Origin: Neoalteromonas arenosi
Lineage (GTDB): Bacteria; Pseudomonadota; Gammaproteobacteria; Enterobacterales; Alteromonadaceae
Length of the DNA: 64,000 bases
Direction: 5' to 3'
Assembly: GCF_030362855.1 (NCBI RefSeq)
Contig: NZ_JAUCBP010000007.1
Location: 496,675 to 560,674, forward strand
This document shows, one piece after another, positions 43,801 through 52,113 of the stretch; within the stretch, counting starts at the first letter, position 1, and each line of letters opens with the position of its first letter. The notes under the pieces were generated by a model that saw nothing but the letters and a program-made list of their open reading frames with translations, had not been told where the DNA came from and did not search any database. The translations under genes and the position numbers were made by a program.

Positions 43801-43846
43801 GTTCTTCGGAACGCAGTACTTCTTGGGGCTTACGTATTCATTATGA
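40808..43846 (+). CDS. TonB-dependent outer-membrane receptor 2 (TonB-Xanth-Caul type), probably for glucans
   Basis: A 1012-residue receptor with the same plan as the first: a signal peptide ending near LYAQEAE (similar to the first receptor's: KFKPSLITAALVASG against QFKPNLIKAALLSSG), a TonB-box-like ERIEVRGF, the plug (LGGLPDVSMADALTRLPG, INIRGLSGG) and a C-terminal barrel ending FLGLTYSL. It is followed 68 bp later by the pullulanase-type enzyme on the same strand and probably shares its transcript, which points to branched alpha-glucan fragments as cargo (inference). Confidence 0.88.
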   Translation: MQKFKPSLITAALVASGLAFASSPLYAQEAETPDTPEDEIERIEVRGFSTSLIQSLNQKRFGDTVSEQLSADDLGGLPDVSMADALTRLPGISAVRTGGQAAEINIRGLSGGFVFSTLNGREQVSTSGTRSIEFDQYPSELINSAAVYKSPKASLIEGGVAGTVELRTASPLSNDEDHTFNVNVRGMFNDRADEVPDGEEFGHRLSFSYQGKFMDDTLGVALGYARLYQPSTAVQFIGLAYNDVTDVDGVYTNAECADEAIAPNCELISEGFEMQHKGGEETRDGYVAAIEWAPVDNFTLKADAFISKFDSEAFARGFRVKLGGLATSITNPVVVNRSVIGGTFTRTADSFTRVELVNDDNQDFDQVESYGINGDWDINDDWSMQFDISLSKAESDFRNGLLWSLVGEDANVASPRFDENISISYLLNGLDLPDVAFNQTGLFTDIDRVMVSKYGIYPFQNEDELDAYRLDFQYALDLGIFSSLEFGARYSDREYSNDRSVFEYGNDGAFSASQPPLRLTQDMVEVVNWAGDFSYFPSYLSIDLNSALNAWFPSGVPQPVQTWGPGAAGVINGPGTGPSTAWSVQESGDVFETVNSAYFMANIDTEIGDLPVTGNIGVRYVSTKQSATTLQRATSFIDDPETGVSIEVSDPTKGAQNITDDAGLINNFYRPDIISHEYSDLLPSINLNFSLTDNSQLRVAAAKVMARPDIDRLAANASTNVEQISAIQDRDSGEIILSKQFAEVTGSARNSPFLEPFYANQFDISYEYYFEETDGAFIAALFYKDIESFIQNVAIDPYDFEANGIIVPDEVQVPVFLEPEFTGQTPELARDANGDPIFVTVPTENGAYNTAINNAEGGYIRGLELAYTQIYSMLPGMWSGLGLSASYSYTESEIQLATGNGVFSSRLPGLSENVAQLTVFWEYEGFETRLSGRFRDEFVSEQVAVNDQTVNFDSELVVDYQASYEINDNMSVLFQINNLTDEPTRSYFSSQEQTGTIQFFGTQYFLGLTYSL

Positions 43847-43914
43847 TGACTAAAAATAAATTATTACGTAGTAATACGATCCCAAAATTTAGAATAACAT
43901 TGGAGCATTTACCT

Positions 43915-46900
43915 ATGTTTAATCGTTCACGTGCATTAGGTCTAATGATCTTAATGCTCTCTGCACTTGTTTTGTCAGGTTGTGGTGGTTCCGACATAGA
44001 AAGTGGAACCAACAATCTACTGACCTGTGACGCACCCAATGTGCCAGATGAAACTGGCTCAACTTGTGTGCCACCTCCTCCGATTCAATGCACGCCTCCC
44101 ACAGTACCTAATGAGGCTAACGATGCGTGTGTAGTTGGCGCAGACCCAACATTGCCAGATCCGGTATTCTTCCCAGCTGATGACCAAGCGGTTTTATATT
44201 ATAACCGTGCGGCAGCAGGGGCTACGAATACCTCTGATGCTGATTACGATGGCTGGCGTTTGCATACTTGGAGTAACGACGCTTGTGATGCTTATGCCGA
44301 CCCTGATACGGAATGGGCCAATGGTCGAATCCACGACGGTGTTGATCCTAATTACGGCGCCTACTGGATTCTGGATTTGAAACCAGGTTATGCAGGCACG
44401 GCGGGTTCTTGCCATAACTTTATCGTACACATTGGTACTGATGATGCGGGTAAAGACCCAGGTCCTGACCAAAAAGGCCCGCTTGACCAAGACGATGCTC
44501 GTTTTGCGCGGATGAACTTCGTGTTAACCGGTGAAACAACGGTATTTGAATTCCCAATTATCTCTTTGGGTGAGCAGCCAGTTGAAATCGACGGTATGGG
44601 GGCGCACTGGTTAGATGCGAACACTATTGTTTCAGCTATAGACATGGATGGCATCGAGTCAATGAAGCTGCATTACTCCGCCGCTGCAGACTTAGAAGCA
44701 ACGCTGGAAGATGGTTTAAACGGTACTGTAATCGACCTTGAAATGGTAACGCTAACTGACGAGCAGGCTGCTATTGCACCCCATCTTGCCGGTTTCCCTG
44801 CATTCCAAGGTGACTGGACAGCAGATGACGCCAAAGCAGTGATGAAAACCCAAGTTGCGTTGGCAGGTTATGATGCCGAAGGCAAGCTAATTGCTGCGAC
44901 GGGTGTGCAACTCGCCAATGGTCTCGATCAGGTTTATACTACAGGTGAAGACGACGCGAACGAAGCTGTGTTGGGTGGCGTTTACACCGAGGCAGGCGGT
45001 ATCACTGCCGCCGTGTGGGCACCGACTGCACGTAACGTTCGTTTACTGTCTTACAATGACAATAAGACGCTTGCCGCCGCTTACAACATGACTGAAAACC
45101 CAGCGTCTGGTGTATGGAGTTACGAAGGTGACATGTCACTGGATCGCACGTTGTACCGCTATGAAGTCACGGTTTACCATCCAGTAACCGGTCAAATTGA
45201 AATACTTGAAGTTACAGACCCGTATTCAGTATCACTGTCTACCAACGGCCGTTTCTCACGCTTTGTTAACTTAAATGACGAAGATTTGAAGCCAGAGGGC
45301 TGGGATAGCCACGAAATTCCTGTTGTTGCGAATCCTGAAGATATCGTTATATACGAAGGTCATATCCGTGACTTTAGTGTTCGTGATGAGAGCGTTTCAG
45401 AAGCAAACCGTGGTAAGTACTTAGCATTTACCGAAGACGGTAGTGTGCCGGTAGAATATTTACGTGGTATGGCAGAAGCCGGCGTTACTCACTTCCATAT
45501 GTTGCCTGCTAATGATATTGCGACTATTGAAGAAGATGTTAGTCGTACGGTTGATTTCAGCAGCACAGTGGGTGAGCTTTGTATCCTAAATCGCGACGCT
45601 AGCGTATGTGAAGAAGCGGATTCTTCAATGACGCTGGGCGACTTATACGCGAGTTACGATCCAATCCAAGAGCCCACTAAGGCACAGCAATTACTAAGTG
45701 ATATGCGCGGTTTTGACCAGTTTAACTGGGGCTACGATCCGCATCATTTCAATGCGCCTGAGGGTAGCTATGCTTCAAGCCCAGAAGGTGTAGAGCGTAT
45801 TATCGAAATGCGTGCGATGAACCAAGCACTACACGGTTTGGGTCTGCGCGTTGCACTGGACGTGGTATATAACCACACCAATGCATCTGGCGTGTTCTCA
45901 AAATCAGTACTTGATAAAGTGGTTCCTGGCTACTATCACCGTTACGAAGTGGACTCAGGTTCAATTGTTCGTGAAACATGCTGTGACGACACTGAGCCTC
46001 GCAATGTGATGTTCGAAAAGTTCATGGAAGATTCTTTGGTGCTATGGACAGAACAGTATAAGTTTGACTCATTCCGTTTCGACATCATGAGCCAAGCGAG
46101 TAAAGACACTATGGTTCGTTTACGTGATGCGGTTCAAGCGATTGACCCAGATAATTATTTCTATGGTGAAGGTTGGACGCGTATTGATCGTGGCTACGAG
46201 CAAGCGAATCAGTTGAATATGGCAGGTACAGAAATCGGTACCTTTAACGACCGTATTCGCGAAGCGATTCGCCAAGGTCAATTCTTCAATGAAGAAGACG
46301 AAGGTGCAGCGCTTGATGCCCAAGATCGCATTAAGTCAGCGCTTGCCGGTACATTGTCTGACTACGTACTTGAAACCTCAGGTGGTGTGGCCACAACGAC
46401 TAGCTCGCTTGGTGGTTATGCGCAAGATCCGGCTGACATTATCAACTATGTATCGAAGCACGATAACGAAACACTATGGGATCAATTCAACTACACCTTG
46501 CCACAAGATTTAACCCTTGAAGAGCGAGTAAGAGCCCAGAACATCGGTATTGGCTTGCCATTGATGGCACAAGGTATCCCATTCTTACAAATGGGTGGCG
46601 ATATGTTGCGTTCGAAGTCGATGGATCGCAACACATTCGACGCAGGTGATTGGTTCAACTATGTTGATTTCACCATGACTACCAATAACTGGAATGTTGG
46701 TTTGCCGTTAGCGCAAGACAACCAAGGTCGTTGGGATGAAATGGCAACATTTATCTATTCGCCAGAGCGTGCGGCAACAATGACTGAAATAGAGTTCGCT
46801 TCAGAAGTCTTTAAAGAGTTGTTGCAGATCCGCAGTAATAGTCCACTGTTCCGTTTAACTGATGCACAAGACATTATCAATCGCTTAGGCTTCCACAATA

Positions 46901-48264
46901 TCGGCAGCCGTCAGCAAGCTGGTCTTATCTTGATGAGTCTTGATGATGGTATTACACCAGATAGCGATGTAGTGCTTGAAGATATTGATGCGAACTACGA
47001 CGCGATTGTTGTAGCGGTTAACTCTGGTACTGAAGACAAGTCGATTCGTGTCAATACTGCGACTGGATTCGAATTGCATATGATGCAAATGAGTTCAATC
47101 GACCCAATTGTGCGCAATGCGTCTTTTGAAGAAGGTGTTGGTGACGACGAGGGTAATGGCTTGTTCAATGTACCTGCGATGACCATCGCGGTATTTGTTA
47201 AACCTCAAATGGGTGATCAAGGCTATGGCCTATCAGCCTATGCGACTTCTGGTGCACCAGATATCGTACCATTCGGCGATACAGTAGTTTACCTGCGCGG
47301 TGGCATGAATGGTTGGGGAACTGATGACCCAATGGCATACAAAGGCGATGGTATCTACAGTGTGGAAGTTAACTTAACAGCCGGTGAAGAAGTGCAATTT
47401 AAAGTGGCTTCTGATGATTGGTCAGCAGTTAACCTTGGCGCTCCAGATGGGGAGCCTACTGGCGTAACTGAAGATGAAGCTAAAGTTGTTGCAACCAGTA
47501 ACAACAACCTAGTATTCACCGCTGATACAACGACTAGCTACAAGTTCAGTTTAGATGCGTCTGACACTGACGAGATCCTACTGACGGTCAGTAAAGCCGA
47601 CCCATTCTTCGACAACCCAGTGTACTTGCGTGGTGGTATGAATGGTTGGGGTACCGACAACCCATTCACTTTCCAAGGTGATGGCTTGTATACCGTAGCC
47701 ATTGACATGGATGCGGGTACCTATGACTTCAAAGTCGCTACTGATGATTGGTCGACGGTTAACTTAGGTGCGGTAAGCGCCGATGAAGCGGACCGCCGTG
47801 TCGAACTAGAGCAAGCCGCTCAGTTGGCACCAACAAATGACAATTTGTTTATCGAGATTGTGGATGCTGAATCTTATGTGTTCGCTTGGGATAACGCAGC
47901 AGCTGACAATCCACTACTACGCGTATTCAAGGAAGAGTTCCTAGGAAGTGTTCCAGTGTATGTACGTGGTGGTATGAACGGCTGGGGTACTGACGATGAG
48001 TTAGTCTACCAAGGTGACGGCATATACTCTGTAGATATCACATTGAGCGCGGGTACAGTCGAATTTAAAGTCGCTTCAGATGACTGGTCAACGGTGAACT
48101 TAGGTGCACCTGATGGTCAACCCTCAGATGTTAGTATTGGTACCGCATTCTTAATGGCGACCAGTAATAACAACATGCGCATCGAAACGGAAGCTGCAAC
48201 GTTCCGCTTCGAGGTCACCGGGCCTGTCAGAGGAGCACCAGCGGTTACTGTCACACAACAGTAG
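43915..48264 (+). CDS. Large lipoprotein pullulanase-type alpha-1,6-glucosidase (GH13) with three C-terminal repeat modules
   Basis: Cell-surface or periplasmic enzyme predicted to cleave alpha-1,6 branches of starch or pullulan. From the start at 43915 (GGAG 9 bp upstream) it is 1449 residues with lipobox LVLSGC. The order is a Cys/Pro-rich linker, a CBM41-like module (YDGWRLHTW), an N2-type domain, CBM48 (ITAAVWAPTARNV) and the GH13 barrel with pullulanase motif FNWGYDP, region I DVVYNH (649-654), nucleophile Asp723, acid/base Glu752 and Asp850. Three modules of about 111 residues beginning at Tyr1126, Tyr1237 and Tyr1349 (VYLRGGMNGWGTD) close the protein. A strong terminator follows. Confidence 0.9.
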   Translation: MFNRSRALGLMILMLSALVLSGCGGSDIESGTNNLLTCDAPNVPDETGSTCVPPPPIQCTPPTVPNEANDACVVGADPTLPDPVFFPADDQAVLYYNRAAAGATNTSDADYDGWRLHTWSNDACDAYADPDTEWANGRIHDGVDPNYGAYWILDLKPGYAGTAGSCHNFIVHIGTDDAGKDPGPDQKGPLDQDDARFARMNFVLTGETTVFEFPIISLGEQPVEIDGMGAHWLDANTIVSAIDMDGIESMKLHYSAAADLEATLEDGLNGTVIDLEMVTLTDEQAAIAPHLAGFPAFQGDWTADDAKAVMKTQVALAGYDAEGKLIAATGVQLANGLDQVYTTGEDDANEAVLGGVYTEAGGITAAVWAPTARNVRLLSYNDNKTLAAAYNMTENPASGVWSYEGDMSLDRTLYRYEVTVYHPVTGQIEILEVTDPYSVSLSTNGRFSRFVNLNDEDLKPEGWDSHEIPVVANPEDIVIYEGHIRDFSVRDESVSEANRGKYLAFTEDGSVPVEYLRGMAEAGVTHFHMLPANDIATIEEDVSRTVDFSSTVGELCILNRDASVCEEADSSMTLGDLYASYDPIQEPTKAQQLLSDMRGFDQFNWGYDPHHFNAPEGSYASSPEGVERIIEMRAMNQALHGLGLRVALDVVYNHTNASGVFSKSVLDKVVPGYYHRYEVDSGSIVRETCCDDTEPRNVMFEKFMEDSLVLWTEQYKFDSFRFDIMSQASKDTMVRLRDAVQAIDPDNYFYGEGWTRIDRGYEQANQLNMAGTEIGTFNDRIREAIRQGQFFNEEDEGAALDAQDRIKSALAGTLSDYVLETSGGVATTTSSLGGYAQDPADIINYVSKHDNETLWDQFNYTLPQDLTLEERVRAQNIGIGLPLMAQGIPFLQMGGDMLRSKSMDRNTFDAGDWFNYVDFTMTTNNWNVGLPLAQDNQGRWDEMATFIYSPERAATMTEIEFASEVFKELLQIRSNSPLFRLTDAQDIINRLGFHNIGSRQQAGLILMSLDDGITPDSDVVLEDIDANYDAIVVAVNSGTEDKSIRVNTATGFELHMMQMSSIDPIVRNASFEEGVGDDEGNGLFNVPAMTIAVFVKPQMGDQGYGLSAYATSGAPDIVPFGDTVVYLRGGMNGWGTDDPMAYKGDGIYSVEVNLTAGEEVQFKVASDDWSAVNLGAPDGEPTGVTEDEAKVVATSNNNLVFTADTTTSYKFSLDASDTDEILLTVSKADPFFDNPVYLRGGMNGWGTDNPFTFQGDGLYTVAIDMDAGTYDFKVATDDWSTVNLGAVSADEADRRVELEQAAQLAPTNDNLFIEIVDAESYVFAWDNAAADNPLLRVFKEEFLGSVPVYVRGGMNGWGTDDELVYQGDGIYSVDITLSAGTVEFKVASDDWSTVNLGAPDGQPSDVSIGTAFLMATSNNNMRIETEAATFRFEVTGPVRGAPAVTVTQQ
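47284..48262 (+). repeat. Three tandem ~111-residue modules at the pullulanase C-terminus
   Basis: Each unit contains Y(L/V)RGGMNGWGTD, a G-D-G-(I/L)-Y turn, F-K-V-A-(S/T)-D-D-W-S and VNLGA. The Trp-rich surface fits a starch-binding role. Units start at residues 1126, 1237 and 1349. The exact carbohydrate-binding family could not be assigned by eye. Confidence 0.75.
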
Positions 48265-48287
48265 TGGTGCATCTCTAAGTAAGAATT

Positions 48288-48315
48288 AAAAAGGGGCTGA
48301 AAAGCCCCTTTTTAT
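48288..48315 (+). terminator. Intrinsic terminator after the pullulanase gene
   Basis: AAAAGGGGCT pairs with AGCCCCTTTT around GAAA, followed by more T. It ends the receptor 2 / pullulanase unit. Confidence 0.93.
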
Positions 48316-48374
48316 TGCTCATATAATTAAACGCATGATGATGTCAAAACGAGCATTGTTCTGGCCGGTCGTGA

Positions 48375-49697
48375 CTAATTTCTTTGCGTTGGAATTAGTA
48401 TTAAATCTTGTTGCGGTGGAATCAAATACTCTGCGCCCTCGGCGGTGATAACCACCATCTCTTCGACGGAAATTGTTTTCGGACTACCGTCGGGTAAAAA
48501 CCAACTGTAAAAACCATCAAACGCAAAGGTCATGCCTTCAGCGAGCGTTTTTTGTGAAGCCGGGCGTACACTAACGGCTTTTGAGCCACCTAAATTAGGC
48601 CCAGTATCATGCGCTTCATAGCCCACCGGATGACCCGTACTCCACATGACGGGGAGTGAGCCAGTAGCTTCCATTACTGTGCGTTGTGCAGCATCAACAT
48701 CTACGCCTTTGACGCCGGGCTGCATGGCCTGATAAGCCGCCTCTCGTCCTTGTTTAGCACTATTCCAGTAGTACAAAATATCTTCAGGAACTTTAGTTTC
48801 ATTCGCGGGTAACACATACGCAAAACGTTGAATATCAGTGACCCAGCGATCCCATAAACGGATACCAAAGTCAGTTTGGATAACATCTCCAGCGGTAATT
48901 ATGCGATTAGTTGCATGAGAATGTCCGCGATCAGTGCCTGAATTTACATTGGGGTTTTGGTCTGGAGCCCAAGCGTCAGTCACTCCCGCTTGTTGCATTT
49001 TCTGTTTCAAAAACGCAGCGACATCAGCATCGGTGGTCTCACCAGGAACAACTTGCTGATAAGCTTCAATTTGCCATGCTGCAGTGAGTTTTGCGGCGTA
49101 GCGCATGATATCGACTTCTTGCGGTAGCTTAATTGATAACCATTCGTACACCAAGGTGTCAGATGATATCAGTCGAGGCGCATATTTGGGGCCAACTGCA
49201 GCGATTAGCTGCCTATACTGCGAAAAACTCAAGCCATCCGCTTGGGCATTACTATCTGAGATATTAATGGCGATAGCTTTGAAATCGTGTTTGGCAATAA
49301 ATGCAGCGGCGCTTTGTATTGCCGATCCGGCACGTGGTATAGATTCAACATTGTCGAGTAAACCTAATTCTGCTAATGCAGTTGACTCACCAGAGGGTGA
49401 AAATGCAATTGAACGAAATTGCTCTTGAGCAAAATAAAACATAAAGACCGCTGTTTGCCCAGCATTTTCACAACCCACATGATCGGCCAGAGGGTCGTTG
49501 TTGTTTTCGCGACAAACGATCAACCATGCATCAATATCAGCTCTTTGCATTGCGTTGGGAAGCAGATCGGCAATTCGCTGTTTACGAATTTCTGGCCAAG
49601 GCGAGGGGGCTTTGAAGTCATAGGGTGCGGCACTTAAACTGCACTGATAACCGCCACATATAACGGCCAAACTCATTAGCATTACGGGTTTTAACAT
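48375..49697 (-). CDS. Exported M24-family metallopeptidase-like (Xaa-Pro aminopeptidase type) protein
   Basis: A 440-residue protein with a signal peptide (MLKPVMLMSLAVICGG, ending SAAPY) and the pita-bread fold of M24 peptidases. Metal ligands are visible at D in QTDFGIRLWD, D in VTDIQRF, H in STGHPVGYEAHD and E in SVEEMVVI. The position usually held by Glu in an IEPG-like motif reads AFDG, an Asp substitution that may change metal binding. ATG 49697 is chosen over the 49724 start because AAGGA lies 5 bp before it. It follows the serine hydrolase gene after 13 bp and the two probably form an operon for periplasmic peptide metabolism. Confidence 0.82.
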   Translation of the reverse strand: MLKPVMLMSLAVICGGYQCSLSAAPYDFKAPSPWPEIRKQRIADLLPNAMQRADIDAWLIVCRENNNDPLADHVGCENAGQTAVFMFYFAQEQFRSIAFSPSGESTALAELGLLDNVESIPRAGSAIQSAAAFIAKHDFKAIAINISDSNAQADGLSFSQYRQLIAAVGPKYAPRLISSDTLVYEWLSIKLPQEVDIMRYAAKLTAAWQIEAYQQVVPGETTDADVAAFLKQKMQQAGVTDAWAPDQNPNVNSGTDRGHSHATNRIITAGDVIQTDFGIRLWDRWVTDIQRFAYVLPANETKVPEDILYYWNSAKQGREAAYQAMQPGVKGVDVDAAQRTVMEATGSLPVMWSTGHPVGYEAHDTGPNLGGSKAVSVRPASQKTLAEGMTFAFDGFYSWFLPDGSPKTISVEEMVVITAEGAEYLIPPQQDLILIPTQRN

Positions 49698-49710
49698 AGG
49701 TATCCTTAAC

Positions 49711-50859
49711 TTAGTTAAATACAATGGCTGCCATATTGTTGATCTTACTGGGCTCTAACCAACGAGTAACAAGCATTAAATCATTTTGCTGATCAATAAC
49801 GATGAAGTTACCGCCAAATCCAGCAGCATAAAAGAGGTTTTCGTTGTCAACGTCTGGCCATTTGCGTGGGCCTTGATTGACCCACCACATTAGGCCGTAA
49901 CTGGCATGGGCTGCTGAAGGGGTTGTCGCCGTTTTGATCCACTCAGGAGCGATGATTTGCTCTGATTGCCATTTTCCATCACGGGTAAATAGTAAGCCAA
50001 ATCGCGCCTGATCCAGCGTGGAAATAAATACGCCAGCTCCCGAGTGACCACCACCCGTTACACTATTCATTTTGAGGCCATCAACATTAACCCAGGCATC
50101 GTCATAGCCAAACCAACGCCATGTAGGTGAAGCGCCAATCGGATCCATAATGTGTTGCTTTAATACTTGAGGCAATGGCTGGCGAAATACCTGTAATAAT
50201 GAATAGGCCAACACATTAACGCGAACATCGTTGTATTCCATCACGGTGCCGGGTTCACGCAGTTCACGGAATTGCCAATCGTCTAAATCGCCTTCACGAG
50301 GGGGGCGATCTGCCCAATCTTTGATGCCAAAAAGTTCACCTTGCCAATCAGACGTTTGTTCGAGTAAATGACGCCAGGTAATTTTGCTGTTGTGTCGCCC
50401 CGCGAATGTCCCGTCCCAAACTGACCCAGCCACTGGGTCGTCGATATTGTTAATATGCTGATGTTGTGCAGCAAGCCCAGCAACGGTGGATAAGTAACTC
50501 TTGGTTACACTAAAGGTCATATCAACGCGTTCGAGATCGCCCCATTCCGCAATGATATAACCATTTTTAACAATCATACCGGCTGGTCCACCGCGTTTTT
50601 TTGTAGGGCCTTTTATTTCATGAAAGGGCTCGTGGCTAAAGCCTTTCAGGATTGCAATCCGTAGATCTACATCACCGGAATATTCATTCGCCATTGCAAA
50701 ATCGATAGCGCGTTGGGCTTTATCAGCTGAGTATTGTTGTGATTCTGGCGACATTCGTTGCCATTCAGCAGGCGCGGGAAAGTAGTGTTCTGATGCCTGA
50801 GTCGCACCAAGACATAGAGAAACTAACAATACTGATGCACATACAATAAAAGATTTCAT
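49711..50859 (-). CDS. Exported serine hydrolase of the beta-lactamase (class C-like) superfamily
   Basis: A 382-residue protein with a signal peptide (about 1-22, ending ATQASEH) and a beta-lactamase/transpeptidase-like fold. The catalytic SxxK is Ser117-Val-Thr-Lys120, and EYND supplies the tyrosine of the second motif. Such proteins include esterases, peptidases and true AmpC enzymes; nothing here indicates antibiotic resistance. ATG 50859 is preceded by AAGG at 6 bp; the longer frame begins with TTG and is less likely. It is the first gene of a pair with the M24 protein. Confidence 0.82.
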   Translation of the reverse strand: MKSFIVCASVLLVSLCLGATQASEHYFPAPAEWQRMSPESQQYSADKAQRAIDFAMANEYSGDVDLRIAILKGFSHEPFHEIKGPTKKRGGPAGMIVKNGYIIAEWGDLERVDMTFSVTKSYLSTVAGLAAQHQHINNIDDPVAGSVWDGTFAGRHNSKITWRHLLEQTSDWQGELFGIKDWADRPPREGDLDDWQFRELREPGTVMEYNDVRVNVLAYSLLQVFRQPLPQVLKQHIMDPIGASPTWRWFGYDDAWVNVDGLKMNSVTGGGHSGAGVFISTLDQARFGLLFTRDGKWQSEQIIAPEWIKTATTPSAAHASYGLMWWVNQGPRKWPDVDNENLFYAAGFGGNFIVIDQQNDLMLVTRWLEPSKINNMAAIVFN

Positions 50860-51011
50860 AACTGACCTTAGGCGTTTTACCAAACAGTGCTATACGCACT
50901 GCACGAGTTATTGATTAAATAAAGTTATCATCACGACTAAAACTATTCACTTTAATTTACTGCGAATTGGATTATTGTTGCGCTATCCATAACGGATATT
51001 TGTTACTGATC

Positions 51012-51173
51012 ATGGCGAGAAAACCACACAAATTACGCAACCATTTTGATGACGACTACGAGGATGAAGACGATTTCGGTCGAGGTAGAAAGAAATCGTC
51101 AAAACGTTCTGAGTTCCATCGACAACACAAACGTCAACAGAGCCACCACGAGCAGACTGACACTGCGTACTAA
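51012..51173 (+). CDS. Small highly charged protein, 53 residues
   Basis: Not recognised. The sequence starts MARKPHKLRNHF, then has an acidic patch (residues 13-21, nearly all Asp/Glu) and a basic, His/Gln-rich tail, with no hydrophobic core. This suggests a disordered nucleic-acid- or ribosome-associated peptide. No clear Shine-Dalgarno sequence precedes the ATG; an earlier in-frame ATG (50967) would add a less plausible Cys-rich leader. It is followed by two hairpins and then a LysR gene. It may not be a real gene. Confidence 0.45.
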   Translation: MARKPHKLRNHFDDDYEDEDDFGRGRKKSSKRSEFHRQHKRQQSHHEQTDTAY

Positions 51174-51192
51174 GCACATCGGACTCTTGTTT

Positions 51193-51246
51193 AAGGGCAA
51201 TTGAATAAATTGCCCTTGTCACTGACCAGTATTCTGAGGATACTGG
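51193..51246. other. Two adjacent hairpins before the LysR gene
   Basis: AAGGGCAATT (51193-51202) pairs with AATTGCCCTT (51208-51217), a perfect 10-bp stem; CCAGTAT (51226-51232) pairs with ATACTGG (51240-51246), a perfect 7-bp stem. No T-tract follows either. They may end the small upstream gene, act as a regulator site or structure the LysR leader. Confidence 0.5.
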
Positions 51247-51276
51247 CATTACCTTAATTTTTATGAATCTTTAAAA

Positions 51277-52113
51277 GTGGATATACGATTTTATTCGACT
51301 TTTTTAGAAGTGAGTGAAACACGTCATTTTGGTAAAGCCGCCGAAAAATTGTTTATTACACAAGCGGCTGTTAGTGCGCGAATTCGCTCATTAGAAGAGT
51401 TTTACGCCACGCCGCTATTTACCCGTGACAGGAATCATATTCAATTGACTTTGGCAGGTGAGAAATTATTGCCATTTGCCAAACAATTAGTTGCTACTTT
51501 GCAGCAAAGCAAACAATACCTTAAAACGCATACAAAGGCACGGCTGCGCATCGCGACGACAGAAATGTCAGATACCTTGTTGGCAAAAGGTATCTACGAA
51601 TTCGCTGTATCTCATCACAATCAATGTTCGATTAAATCAGATGTGCTTGGCAGTGAACTGATATCGCGGTATCTGCATGACAGTATCATTGATATCGGTT
51701 TCACTACCGTACCTGTTAAATCCGACGAGATAGTGAGCCACTGCGTATTCACTTCACCGTTGGCGCTGTACTCGGCTGAGAGTGGTGATAGCCAGCCGGC
51801 GATAAATGTGCGCGTGAGATACCCATTAAAGTGCGATGAGAGCTTGCAGCAACAATTTACATTTGCTGATGAGCCAGCGGTAGAGACAGGGAACTTACAG
51901 CATGCGGCACAGTTAGCCACAACACTGCAAACTGGTGTTATATTGCCAGTGTTATGGGCTCAACATGCCAAACATGTAGCACTACATCATCAAGCAGATG
52001 CGACTGGTGAGCCAATAGCGGTTTATGCTTGTCATCTTAAACAGTGCAGTAATGAATGGGTTGCGCGGTGCATTACCGCCATGAGCAGCAAGATGAGTGC
52101 CTGGATTAGTTAA
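51277..52113 (+). CDS. LysR-family transcriptional regulator (HdfR-like)
   Basis: A 278-residue LysR regulator starting at GTG: N-terminal helix-turn-helix (YSTFLEVSETRHFGKAAEKLFITQAAVSARIRSLE), then an effector domain that is shorter and more divergent than usual. The N-terminus resembles E. coli HdfR. The target is not clear: the gene converges on rimB (4-bp overlap) and has no divergent partner close by. Confidence 0.9.
   Translation: MDIRFYSTFLEVSETRHFGKAAEKLFITQAAVSARIRSLEEFYATPLFTRDRNHIQLTLAGEKLLPFAKQLVATLQQSKQYLKTHTKARLRIATTEMSDTLLAKGIYEFAVSHHNQCSIKSDVLGSELISRYLHDSIIDIGFTTVPVKSDEIVSHCVFTSPLALYSAESGDSQPAINVRVRYPLKCDESLQQQFTFADEPAVETGNLQHAAQLATTLQTGVILPVLWAQHAKHVALHHQADATGEPIAVYACHLKQCSNEWVARCITAMSSKMSAWIS

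Noticed and set aside
49711-50859. Class C beta-lactamase as a resistance gene
   Set aside because: The SxxK fold is common to esterases and peptidases, the second motif is not a clean YxN, and there is no ampR-like partner.
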